64,000 bases of DNA from the NCBI GenBank assembly GCA_026545765.1, contig CM048843.1:12299501-12363500 (forward strand), given 5' to 3'. Positions within the stretch are counted from its first letter, which is position 1. Each line of letters starts with the position of its first letter. The translations under genes were made by a program, and so were the position numbers. Below are positions 48,066 through 63,281 of the stretch, piece by piece. The stretch comes from Plantago major. Lineage: Eukaryota > Streptophyta > Magnoliopsida > Lamiales > Plantaginaceae. Below the pieces are notes generated by a model that made no database searches, was not told the origin of the DNA, and saw nothing but the letters and a program-made list of their open reading frames with translations.

Positions 48066-48068
48066 TAA

Positions 48069-50363
48069 GGCTCTGTTTTTTTTAACTGAAATTTATCGAA
48101 TCGAATCGAATGGAATTAATCGAATCAATCAAAACTAATCGAATCAAGAAATTATTGTGTAATAATAATAACAATTATATGATGGTATATATAATCACAA
48201 TTAAAAAATATATTATTTACATTCTTCATACTTTTTTTATTTTACATTTTTATTTATTATTATAACAAACTTTAAAAATGGAAGACACATATCAAATATA
48301 CGTGATTGTTGCTACCTTCACTGCATAATTTTTGATATCAATGTTGGAGTGGATAATGATTTATTGAACGACAAGGAAAGAAGCGATGAGGAGATGACAT
48401 TGAGAATTTGTATCTATCTATTGAAGGATATATAAATAGGAAGATAATATAGAATAAATGCCATTTTTCAATATTTGTGATATATAATATTATTTTATAA
48501 AGTTTGGTCCGATTTTGGTTTGGTTTAACTTGTTTGAGTTTTTGAACATGTAGATTTTTGTTAGTTCAAATTGTAACTATACTCTTCATTTCATTGATAT
48601 ACTAAAGTCGTATTAAAAAGAAAGAAAAAAAAGTTGAAAATAACTCAATTGGATAAATTTTCTTATTTTCCTCGCATAAAGATCGGTGTGTAAATAAATG
48701 ATAAAATAATATTAATAATAATATTATTATTATTAACAATAATAATAATAATATGAATTTAATGAATCGAATCAAGATTTAGTCAATCGAATCGATTGAA
48801 TCGATCTGACTGACGAAGTTTTCGCTGAAAGTACAGCCCAAGTTTCGCTCATTTCAACCGAAAACTCATTCCGCCTGCCTCAAATTGCCTTCGATTCCAT
48901 TAAATTCATATTATTATTATTGTTGTTGTTGTTGTTAATAATAATAATATTATTATTATTATTTTATCATTTATTTACACAAAAATAAGAAAATTTATCC
49001 AATCGAGTTATTTTCAACTTTTTTCTTTCTTTCTTTATATCAATGAAATAAAGAGACAATTTGAACTAACAAAAATCTACATGTTCAAAAACTCCAAAAC
49101 AAGTTAAACCAAACCAAAAGTCGGACCAAACTTTATAAAATAATATTATATATCACAAATATTGAAAAATAGCATTTATTCCTCTATATTATCTTCCTGA
49201 CTTATATTATCTTTCTCGCTCTATATCGCTCGAATAGAGCGCCAAATTCTCAATGTCATCTCCTGCTCATCGCTTTTCCTTGTTCAATAAATCATTATCC
49301 ACTCCACCTTACATTGATATCATGTTGCAAATTTCAAGTTTACACGCATAAAATTATGAAGAGTGAAGGTAGCAACAATCACGATATTTGATATGTGTCT
49401 TCCATTTGAGGCATCGATAAAGGACCTTCCACGCATTGGTTTTAAAGTTTGTTATACAATAATAAATAAAATGTAAAGGCGTAAAAAGAGTAGAAGAATG
49501 AAAGATGACAAAATAATATATTTTTTTAATTGTGATTATATATACCATCATATAATTGTTATTATTATTACACAATAATTTCTTCGATTAGTTTCAGCCA
49601 TTGATTCGCCCATTCGATTCCATTCGGCCTGGCCATTGATTCGGTTTCATTCGATTCGATTCGATTGTTTAGTTTATTAAGATTTGATTGAAAAGAATGA
49701 GCACGGCATGCTCGTTTTTCAATCAAATTTATCAATCGAATCGAATCGAATCAAATCAAACGAAATAAATCAAACGAATCAAGAAATTACATTTGTCCCA
49801 TTTTTAATAATAATGAATACTACATCCGTCCATTAATAAATTCGTAAGGAGACTTTTTTCGACGCCGATCAGATTATCAAATTACACGACAAAAGAATAT
49901 AATAAAATTATATTATAAAAATAAATTAAGTATATTTGACTAACATAACTTTGTTTTATACTTTTTTGTGCGTAATTTGTAGAGTTTGGTTTGACTTTAG
50001 TTTGGTATAACTTGTTTTTTATTTATTAAGTTTGAGAAAAAACTCAACGTATGCTTCTGAGTTTACTTCTATTGTTCTAATATCTTCCAATAAAAGAACA
50101 TGTCGATTTTTGTTAGAGATGTACGTACAAAGTATGTGAACCAGTTTGAATGGTACTCTCAGGTTCCTGTAGTTTATTATCTTAACTCAACTTTTACGGT
50201 AGAAAAGAAGGGTAATTCGAATCGTAACTATACTTTTTATTTCATTGATCTACTAAAAGTCGTGTTAAAAAGAAAGAAAGAAAAAGGTTGAAAATATCTC
50301 AATTGGATAAATTTTCTTATTTTCCTCGTACAAAAGATGGGTTGTGTAAATAAATGATAAAAT

Positions 50364-50411
<48 letters not shown>

Positions 50412-50528
50412 TTAATGAACTTAAGAGAGCCGAATCAAGAGAGTCGAATCAAGACGAGTGAATCGAATCGAATCAGATCAATGGAATGAATCGAATCGAA
50501 CGAGTTTTCAGTTGAAAAGAACAGAGCC
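48069..50528. mobile_element. Triple array of one ~800-bp Harbinger-type MITE
   Basis: One outer target duplication TAA (48066-48068 and 50529-50531) encloses three copies of the same non-coding element in forward (about 48069-48839), inverted (about 48840-49700) and forward (about 49701-50528) order. Outer ends are GGCTCTGTTTTTTTTAACTG and, reversed, GGCTCTGTTCTTTTCAACTG, the same terminus as the Tourist-like MITE at 7193. Shared internal marks include TCGAATCGAATCGAAT runs, an AAT/ATT microsatellite next to GATAAATTTTCTTATTTTCC, and ATATGATGGTATATATAATC. The first two copies form a potential long hairpin with arms of about 750 bp. No transposase is encoded. Confidence 0.8.
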
Positions 50529-50531
50529 TAA

Positions 50532-50826
50532 GTCTCTTGAGATACAGTTTCTAGATAAGTAGATACAGATCTACGTTGTAAAAAAATCATTAAGAGTTTA
50601 TTACTTTTTCATACTCTACTATGAAGGGAGTTCTCAAAATTAACCCCCATAGACTTAAAATCACGGATTAGAAACAACTAACGATAAACAATTACATTTA
50701 AGTCCATTTTTAAGTTGACCAAACTCATTTTTTAAAATTCAATTTTAGAAACCAAACAGGCCTTAAAGTTTCTTTAAAAAGAATTTAAAAAAATTAAATT
50801 TGTGGAGCAGAGGCACTGCCATAAAT
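50532..50826. other. Intergenic, no gene seen
   Basis: AT-rich. Contains ACCAAACAGGCCTTA near 50753, the mirror image of TAAGGCCTGTTTGGT near 51154; these are Harbinger-like MITE termini that I could not pair into an element. Confidence 0.4.
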
Positions 50827-50856
50827 GGCGGAGCTTCTATTAATAGAAGCTCCGCC
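50827..50856. repeat. Perfect 30-bp palindrome
   Basis: The 15-bp arm GGCGGAGCTTCTATT is followed directly by its exact reverse complement, with no spacer. It is GC-rich at its outer ends in an AT-rich setting and can form a cruciform or RNA hairpin. Confidence 0.85.
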
Positions 50857-50867
50857 AGAAAGTCTCC

Positions 50868-51150
50868 AATTTTTTTTTTTAATAATAATTTAAAATGATA
50901 TATATAAAGTCTCATTTTTGTTTTTTACCAATGAAACTAACCAGCTTGCTTTCAACTGAAACCAATTAAATTAACACGGGAACTAATACTTAGCGTTGAA
51001 TATAACACACATGTCGATTATGATGTTAGTTTAACTAAAACTAACACCGTTAATGATAAAACTAACACATTTGATGCTGAAAGCCTCAAATTTAATTTTT
51101 TTTAAATAATAATTTAAAATGATATAAACTCTAATTTTTGTTTTTTTTTT
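50868..51150. repeat. Direct repeat of AATAATAATTTAAAATGATAT block
   Basis: A T-run followed by AATAATTTAAAATGATATA and CTCATTTTTGTTTTTT occurs at about 50869-50926 and again at about 51093-51150, roughly 225 bp apart. Possibly the ends of one non-autonomous element that includes the palindrome. Confidence 0.5.
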
Positions 51151-51159
51151 ACTTAAGGC

Positions 51160-54100
51160 CTGTTTGGTTTAATCTTTTGGTGAGCACAAAAATGGAATTT
51201 TGGACGAAAACGTAATTGTCAATCTATTGAGAATTATTATATAACTAGAATTGATGCACCGCGCTAAGTGTTGTGCCCTGTTCAGGTATTTAACTTGAGA
51301 TTTGCTTTGAACAAATGATATTATGTACAAAGTTCACATCCTTAATTGATAGACAGACACTATGAACAAAAGAGAGCTTTTAGAGATTGCAAACCTGATT
51401 CATTAGTGTAAGAGACCCTTAAAACATAGATAAATAACAGTATACTAATATTTTTACACTTTCATTAGCGTTTTAGAGATTAGAAAAATAACCATAACAC
51501 TCACAAGTGATTCCAATTTTTTAACTTCATCGATCCATGTTTTTAATCATGTGCAGCAGTTCCATCACCAGTCCTAAAAAGCTTAAACTACAGCTAAGAG
51601 AAGTTTCTCGCTTCTGCTCCAACTTCTTTTCCATATTAACACACTTAAATCCAAAATTAGCTATTGCTAATATTTAATTGTACAATCCAAAAGGTAGCAA
51701 CTTATCAGTTTAACTTCTTCCACTTCAACTATGCCATGGAAGGAAGCAGAGGGAGTGTATGACAAACAAATTATATTTACAATATGTTGCTCGATCGTCA
51801 TAACAATACAACATACTTCATAAATTAAGCAATACTCATTTTCCGATCTGCTAGCAAGATACATGTTAGTGCATGATCTCTATATTCTAAACTTCTACAT
51901 TAACCAAAACAGAAAAGTTGGAGAGTAACAATCCTAGAATGGCATTAATAAAGATGGTCCTGAAATGACACAGAAATAGAACAGTTAGTATAAGTGACAG
52001 TAACCATCTCTTTTCAGCCCAAACTGCATTAACTCAGTTATCAGTCTGAAATAATTCCAAGATATTGGCTCATCCATGTAATATTATGTAACTTGTCGAA
52101 TGAGTGAAACTGGCAGATTTGTGTGTTTTTCGTTTACCTCCTCTTATGACACCGGTAGAAGAACCTGGAAGACACAGCCAAAATTAAATATTGTAGAAAA
52201 GAGTAGTAATAGTAGAGGGCAAAAAAACCTTGTCCCATACTGTAATATATTCTCACAAAATACGTGAGAAATAAAATATTACACAAGGATAATGTATACA
52301 AAATTTCCAGGGAGAAAAGTTGCAACCTAGCAACTCAACTCATTGATTTGAATTTTTTGTTCCAGCTACAACATATTTGCAGATCAGTTTCCATAAAGCA
52401 AAAAAATTATCAAAAGCATCACATTGATCACAAAGACACCCAGAATAATACAAAAGCAAGGAACAGTCATGTTCTGGTTTTGTTAAACTTCTATGATAAA
52501 ATAGAAGTCCCACAATTACAAGCCTGCCTACATAACCATAAATAAAGCAACAATTCAACACAAGCAAAGATGCAGTAGCATTTTCATACGTCCATGCAGT
52601 TCTAGTAGCGGTACAAGGTTGTTGAACATTGATATATTTCTTTATCTGCATGTAACTAAATGTAAGTTTAACTGGGGTGGGTTTGTTCGGTTGATTAAGT
52701 GTTTGTTGGTCTACATATTGGATTCCGCTCTTCCGCTCGGATATATATCATGCCAGGGAAAGCCTTAATCCAGTGTAGCCTAAGTATAGAAGGCTGATCA
52801 ATGAAGGGCCTTTCCGAAGCACTATCTAGCAAGAAATATGGTTTAGGTAAGGAAAACTGGGGAGGAATACAAGCAAGGCGGATTGAGGTCTTTAAGAAAC
52901 AAAGAGAAATTATATTTTCCAAAACCAACCCATGAGAAGGATGCTCAAACTATGGATTTGAAGGAGGACATATCCTCTGTATGCTCCTCATCAACTTTCA
53001 TAATTCATGACCCAACAACTCTTTTACAATAAGCAACTGCACATGATGAGGATAGCAAAAACATAAATTTTAAAGAATAAAATAAACTGAATAATCGAAA
53101 CTTGGATGTCATAACTTCTCCGGATGGAATATTTACCGATCAGGTGCAGACATCACACAGTTGTTTTAATCTTTAGCCATCAGCGACATTCGCCTGAAAG
53201 GGAATGAAGTAGCTCATGGTTAGCTAAGAATGGGTTTGCCCTTCCTTCTAATATGTACTGATTTCATGTCCTTTTGTACCATTTTGATGTTGCAACAACG
53301 AACGAAATTTTCATCTCAAAAAAAAAAAAGGATCAATCCAAGAATATTCCCTGAGAACCCTGTTACTACCGCGAACACCAGAGTTCTACTAAATGCTAAT
53401 CAAGTAAAAATACTATCATGATTACCCCTCTCATGCATGTATGTATGTATGTATGTATGTATGTATGTATGTATGTATGTATGCATGCATGTAGATGCAA
53501 GAGCATGATGACACTTAGCAAGGCAAGGATAATAGATTTACTATTCAACACTGAGCTAGAGAGCATAAGCTGGCTATGGCGAGTTCAATGAGCAATGAGA
53601 GTTTGCAGTTCTTGCTGTTGCAAAGTTTGCCAAGCAAAAGTTAAGTGGTAATTGTATTCAAGTTCAGCATTGCTTTTGCTTCCAAAAGCTTAAACTACAC
53701 TCATGTAATATGTCCCATTCTTCAAGTGATACAAAACAAAATCCCCATTCTTGAAAAGTTTCACAATACTGTATTTCCATCTATCACTACAACAAAACAT
53801 GCTTTCATTGTATCAGTTGTTGATAATGAACATCATGTTTGGCCGTGCAAGATACAAACATCAGAAATTGTTGAAACCAAAATGTGCACGTACTTGAACT
53901 GGTGATTATATCCACAAAGCCATTAAATAGTTCTCTGATTTTCTTAATCCTATTGAATAGAGAGGAGTTGAACAAATATCTTTCACCTCACAATAACCTG
54001 AAATAGATTTTAGTTCAATGTGATGTCAAGAGTACAATATAGAACTTCTAGACATGTTGTCCTTCTAAGAGAAATTACTGAGAGGCACTTAATCTCTCAA

Positions 54101-55080
54101 AAATTTGAACCAAGAAAGTCTTGCTCTCTGACACTGAATTGGAGTAGCAAATTCCATATATTTGAAGCCTAATATCATAAAATCCAAGGAATCATCCAAG
54201 GGACGCAGAACAAATAGGCAGGAGTCTGTGTGCCCGTATAACAATTATTATCATGCATCTTTAACTTCATGACAAGAACCATTTTTGGTCTATACTTTTT
54301 GCACATTTGACTCACTCATATGATTTGACATCTCAGCCACCCTTAGAGCTAAGAGAGAACCAGTTTGATCACCTACCTCTATCTAGAAGAAAGCAAAAAC
54401 ATCTCTCGAGCATTTCATCGAACACCTTATTGGTGTTATCTCAATTTCTTACACCTTAAGAAATTCACATCCTAATCCTATAATTTAAAAAATTGAACTA
54501 TAACGACGTCACAGGCCCAAACACAAACAAATACAATTTAGGATCACATACCTTAACAAGAGCTTAACTGGCAATTTAACCAACACTAAAAGGAGTGCAT
54601 TTTAAGTAATAAGATGATTCGAGTAATAGCAAAACGCAGAGGTCTAGTGGCAGAGATGGTGGTGGTGCTTGTCGAATTGATATTCCATGTGTAAATTGCT
54701 TCTGCTATGGGCGCAACAATCGTTAAGAGTTTATTACTCATACCTTCTCATATAGGTTTCATAACCAAACTGCATGGCCAACTGGGCTGGACAAGAGTTT
54801 ATTATGTATTGGGTTCTTTTATTTCTTGGCCGATTTTGTGGCAGACAAAATCATATTATCTTCCGTTTCCTTATGGGATCAAACTTAGAGTTTGACATAA
54901 TAAGGAGTTTGTTTCCACGTTGATTCAGTGATCTCAAAACATTATATATATAGACTAAGTAGTCTTCATAATTCTCAATCAATTCATTCTTGACATTGAA
55001 TACTCATTAAATAGTTTGAAGAACCTCCTAGCGTTCTTGGTAGAATTAATCCCTGTGGATACCGAGGTTGAGGAATAACA
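51160..55080. other. Gene-poor spacer of about 3.9 kb
   Basis: I looked on both strands and found no exon chain. Short frames (for example 52340-52651 on minus, 53645-53905 on plus) have no recognisable domain. An (ATGT)n microsatellite lies at 53434-53493. Non-coding transcripts cannot be excluded. Confidence 0.4.
53434..53493. repeat. (ATGT)n microsatellite
   Basis: About fifteen ATGT units with ATGC variants at both edges. Confidence 0.9.
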
Positions 55081-55269
55081 AGTCAATCTGGATCATAACA
55101 AGGTGTTGAATCAAGTTGAGCAGGAGGAGTTAATTGAAGATATCACTCCCGAGGAACTTGAAGAGATTCGAAGATCGGAAGCTGAAGCAGAGGAGCAACA
55201 ATTGGAAGCTGCTGAAGTTTCTGTTGCTGATCCTGAGCTGGAATTGCTTTTGCTGGAAGTAGCCAAGTA
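55081..55269 (+). other. Coding-like Glu-rich stretch, no start codon
   Basis: A frame open from an upstream stop reads VEQEELIEDITPEELEEIRR and later QQLEAAEVSVADPELELLLL before TAA at 55267-55269. The composition is unlike the surrounding AT-rich DNA, but there is no ATG, no good acceptor site upstream and no recognisable domain. It may be the last exon of an unseen gene or a piece of an old element. Confidence 0.25.
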
Positions 55270-55294
55270 AGTACAATTATAGCTCTATACATGT

Positions 55295-58270
55295 TCACGT
55301 TGAATAATCGTTGTCAGCTCTGACAACATCACGAAGGCTTGAAGTATCAGTAAATTCATCGTCCGTTGGTCTTCTGCCAGTGAACATCTCTAGCAAGAGG
55401 ATCCCATAACTATACACATCACCTTCTGTTGAAACCAAGCCACTCATACCATACTCTGAAGAAAATATAAATTGGAGTTAGCAATTTTATCATCAGATAT
55501 GTTCTCGATTTTTTTTTATCCATTGAGAAATTTACTCTTATAACTCAAGTAGTAGATGGATGAGGATGTCAAAGAAAGAAAAATAAGTTATAGGAAATCA
55601 TACCAGGAGGAATGTAGCCTATGGTACCCTTAATTCCAATCGAACTATTTTCATGTGTTGAGAGTTCATCGGAAAGGACTTTTGCCAATCCAAAATCACC
55701 AACATGAGCAGTCATATTGGCATCCAAAAGGATGTTGTTCGGCTTTAAGTCTCCATGAATCACAGTTGAATCTGTACCGGAATGTAGGTACTCAATGGCA
55801 TATGCAATGTCCATAGCGATACCTAACCTCTGTGACATGCAAAGGCTTTTACTTTCTTCAGCATCTTCCACACTTTCTTCTGATCTTAAGTGGAGCCATT
55901 CGTTCAAATTTCCATTCTCCATGTATTCAAAAACCAATGCCTTAAAATCATTACCTTGAAAATCAGTGCTAGAACATACACTCATCACTTTGACAAGGTT
56001 TCTATGTCTTATGCTCCTCAATGCATTGCATTCAGACATGAAACTTTTGGAGCCACCTTTTGTTGTGAGATTTAGCACTTTCACTGCAACTGGTACCTTC
56101 CCATCATCAAGAGTTCCCTTATAAACTGAGCCGAACCTTCCTCCGCCAAGCAAATTGAACTCAGAGAATCCACCTGTGGCTTTTAAAATATCTGCATATG
56201 ATACCTTTAAGAACTCAGGTTCTAATGAGAGCATTAGAGACTGATCACTTTTCAAAACTCGTCGCTTGTATACGATCATGTAGAAGCAAGCAACGATAAA
56301 GATGCAGATAGCTCCCGCACTTAGCATTGGAACCAGGATCTTGAGTGTTGTTGAAGAGTGTTTTCTCTTGGATATTTTCAATGAGCAGGGAGGCAAGTGT
56401 AATGATGGGATCCCCCCACAGATTCCAATATTTCCTTCAAGTGAGACGGCACTTTGATTTAAAAACGCTCCTGGAGTTGGGACTTCACCTTCCAAATTGT
56501 TGAAAGACAAATTCAAGTGCACAAGATTTAGCCCACCAAGAAATCTTGGAATTTCCCCAGAAAGATTATTTTGGGAAAGGTCCAAAATTTGCACACCCCT
56601 TAACGTACTCAGTGCATCAGGTATTTCTCCGTGAAGGAAATTGTCCTCCAGATGAACCTGTTCCAACATCACACAACTACCCAGTGAAGTTGGAATCGGT
56701 CCTGATAATCTATTATGAGATAAGTCCAGGCTCACAAGGTTCATCAACGAACCAACTTCTGATGGAATAGGACCAGTGAAAGAGTTGTGGGACAGGTTAA
56801 ACGATATCGAAATGGAAGAGAGGCTCATTATTTCTGGAGGTATTATGCCGGTGAGGTCGTTGAGAGAAATGTCAAGAGTTAGCAAGTTGGTACAGTTGCC
56901 AAGAGTTTGAGGTATGTTCCCAGAAAATCTATTTTGGCTCAAAACCAAATGGTTCAACAATGTCAAGTTACCTAGTGAGAAAGGTATGTCATTTGTCAAT
57001 CTATTTCCACTAAGACCAAGTAAATGGAGCTTATTGATGTTACCAAACTCAGGAGGAATTGGACCATCAAGATAATTTCCACCTAAATCAAGAGCAGTGA
57101 GGCCGATGAGGTTTTGAATGCCAGATGGAATACTTCCACGTAACTGGTTATCAGCTAGAACTAAGTAGCTCATATGACTTGAAAGATTGGCAATCGAGTT
57201 TGGTAATGAGCCACTAAGTAGATTGTTATAATCAAAAGATCTGTGAGCCTAGTGCAATTTATTAAGGTTGAAATGAAGCTCAGATCCCCTTCCAAATTGT
57301 TAGATGATAACTGGATTTTTTCTAAAACTGAAAGCCTACTAAAATCTATCTTTATTGGACCTGTAAAGCTGTTGGAAGCTAAAATAAAATATTCAAGTGA
57401 GGAAAAATTCGAGAAAGAAATTGGAATCTCGCCACTAAATTGGTTTTGTGCCAAGTCTATGAAATTGAAACTCGGAACTGAGAAACCTATATGAGAAGGT
57501 ATGGTTCCTTGAAGACGATTAACACCAATTTCGAATATAGACATGGTGGATATATTGTATAAACCGGATGGAACTGTCCCAGTCAAGTTGTTCTCAGCTA
57601 AAGATAGAAACTTCAGCGAATTAAGCCGGACAAGAGACTCCGGGATTTCGCCCTGCATTCCACAACCTCTTAAAGATAGAGACGCAAGACTAGTTAAGTT
57701 TCCGATAAATGGTGGGATAGTTCTAGAAAGTTGGTTGAGTGCTAACCCGAGAGCTTCAAGTTTGACTAAAGAACCTAGTTCCAATGGAATGACTCCTGTA
57801 AGTTCGTTGTCAATCAAGTTAAGGTAATAGATATTGACACACTGTGACAGGTTTCGTAATATCTCGCCATTAAACGAATTGTTACTAAGTTCAACATACT
57901 CAAGACGCCTTAAACGACCAATTTCATTTGGGATTGGGCCGTAAAAGCTGTTATTTTGCAGAATGATGGATCTGAGAAAAGAAAGATTACCCATATGAGG
58001 TGGAACGGATCCCGTCAGGCCTCCAGAGTTCAAATCAATTGCTACAACTCTGTCCTGATGCTTGTTGCCACAGAAAACGCCTATCCAGCTGCAAAAATGG
58101 GTCGTTTCGTTCCACGAGTCTAGAGCACCTTGTGGATCATGGTCTATGGCTTTCTTAAATGCAAGAAGTGATTGAAAATCAGTTTCATTGTCTAAGCATG
58201 TGGTGGGAATTGGATTGGAGTAGAGGAAGATGCATGAAAATAAAAAGATGTAGAAGTAGAGTTTGGACAT
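55295..58270 (-). pseudogene. LRR-XII receptor kinase, frameshifted and truncated
   Basis: Minus strand, EFR/Xa21/At3g47570-like. Exon 1 is 55614-58270 and exon 2 is 55295-55455. Order: signal peptide (MSKLYFYIFLFSCIFLYSNP), LRRNT (SLLAFKKAIDHDPQGALDSW, CSWIGVFC), about 20 LRRs, a transmembrane segment (ILVPMLSAGAICIFIVACFY), then a kinase with GGGRFGSVYKG, VAVKVLN, HGDLKPNNILLD (Gly before the catalytic Asp, hence a non-RD kinase, as in pattern-recognition receptors) and VGDFGLAK. Exon 2 continues [20 protein letters not shown] and GRRPTDD. Two defects: a one-base loss near 57238 (in LTDLL/YNNLLSGSLP) puts the halves in different frames, and the kinase stops at [11 protein letters not shown], roughly 60-70 residues short. 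Either is enough to disable it unless the frameshift is an assembly error. Confidence 0.88.
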
Positions 58271-58325
58271 GTTTCTTTACTACTAACTGTGGACTTAATA
58301 GCAACATATTCTTAGTTTTGATGAT

Positions 58326-58334
58326 CTTTTTATA
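58326..58334 (-). promoter_or_regulatory. TATA box of the LRR receptor kinase
   Basis: TATAAAAAG on minus, about 57 bp before ATG 58270. The promoter core still looks intact. Confidence 0.6.
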
Positions 58335-58339
58335 GAGTA

Positions 58340-59930
58340 ATGAGTATCTTCTTGTACTCAAATTTGCTAGGATGCTAGACCGTTGATTGAATAGAACAAG
58401 AAATGGTACTAGTGCAACAGCAATTTGTTTGCAGGCTGCTTGGTTTCACATGCATGTTCAACAATTGTGGGCACAAGATTTCACATTTGTTGCTTCAGTG
58501 ATCACATTGCAGTACATTAAATTGGGTGCATGGATTTCTCTATACATGAGAACTCATTCACCATCTTAAATCAAACATAAGAAACACAACTCCAGTTTCA
58601 TATTTTCCAGTTTCTCCTTTTGTAAAAATTACAAGAGTGATTATACTAGTGCAAGGTGTAGTAAAATAGGTCTATCCTTGTATTACATAATAGTGTGTTG
58701 TAATCCTTTCATAGTTATATTTTTCATAGCCTTGTCCGTGATTTTTCTCCGGACTTGGGAGTTTTCCACGTAATTTTCGTGTGCCTTATTTTTGTTCTTT
58801 ATACGTCATATATCAAACGCTTCCGCAGCGGCTAATAGGGGTAGTAGTGATTGTTCACATACACACATAACAGTCTTAGGACTACAGTTCAGTCGGTTAT
58901 ATTTGTATGCTCTGGCCGTGGTTGCTTGAGTTCAGTTTTGCGATGTTTGGTGGTGGTTAACAAAGAGTTTAAGACGATGCTAGTAGTTTTTTCTGAGTTA
59001 ATTTGATTTAGCATACTTGTCGTGGTTGCTTGGCTTTTGCAGTGTTGCCTGATTTCAGTATTGCTTACTTGAATTTCGCACTGTTTGGTGTTGGTTGATG
59101 AAGAATGCACGCGTCTTGACGATGTTTGGCTTATTCTGTTCGGTGAACGTCGCTTGGGTTTATATGTTTGATGCTTATTTTATTTCACATATTCAGTGAA
59201 GTCTAATTTGGTGAGTTGATCAATGTGGGCACTATTTTAAAAGAAACAAACTTATGCTCCCTTCGTCTTGGAGAAGCTGTCCAGTTTTGACCTTTTACAG
59301 TCAACGAAATTCAACTTTGGCACAAATTAATGTCAAACCGTAATAGTTAAATCCTCATTGAATTATATAATAAAAATTTAGATGTGAGTGCAATGCCAGA
59401 AAAATCATCCTAACATCTGCACTTGATTGCACGTCAAAGATGCAACTCCTTGAAGCAGATTTTGAAATCATTTCAATTTGTGTTAGTCTCCTAAAGAAGA
59501 TTAAAAGAGACGAGAAAAAACACCCAAATAGACTATATCGGATCCATGGTAGTGGAGTAGTAGAAATCAGGCCAAATGAGCCATATGATTTGAGGTTAGT
59601 TTCTAGACTATATTTTTATAGTTTTACTACAACCAACGAGAGAGGAAAAAATCAGTCAACAGGATAAAAGTTATACCGGCTACAAACTGGCATATAGAGA
59701 AGAAGATACACTTTCTGCAGATAGCATCATTTCGTCCAGGGAGAATGATGTATTATCATCACGGAGTCAGCAAAGCATAATTACCAAAATACATGATTGA
59801 ATTTGAGACGTGTGCATGCAGTTGAGGCTATATACGATGAACAGTTCATAATAAAATGAAATAGATGTAACTAAAAACGCTAAATTGAAACCGAAATCTT
59901 CAGTTCAGCGAGGAATGACTTCTGTCACCT
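58340..59930. other. Intergenic, no gene seen
   Basis: Divergent spacer upstream of the receptor kinase and downstream of ARF1. Around 59258 there is a Stowaway-like left end (CTCCCTTCGTCTTGGAGAAG) with no matching right end that I could find. Confidence 0.4.
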
Positions 59931-59934
59931 CTTC

Positions 59935-63278
<3,344 letters not shown>

Positions 63279-63281
63279 CTA

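Noticed and set aside
52340-52651. 103-codon minus-strand frame with Cys-rich segments
   Set aside because: No recognisable domain and no exon partners on either side.
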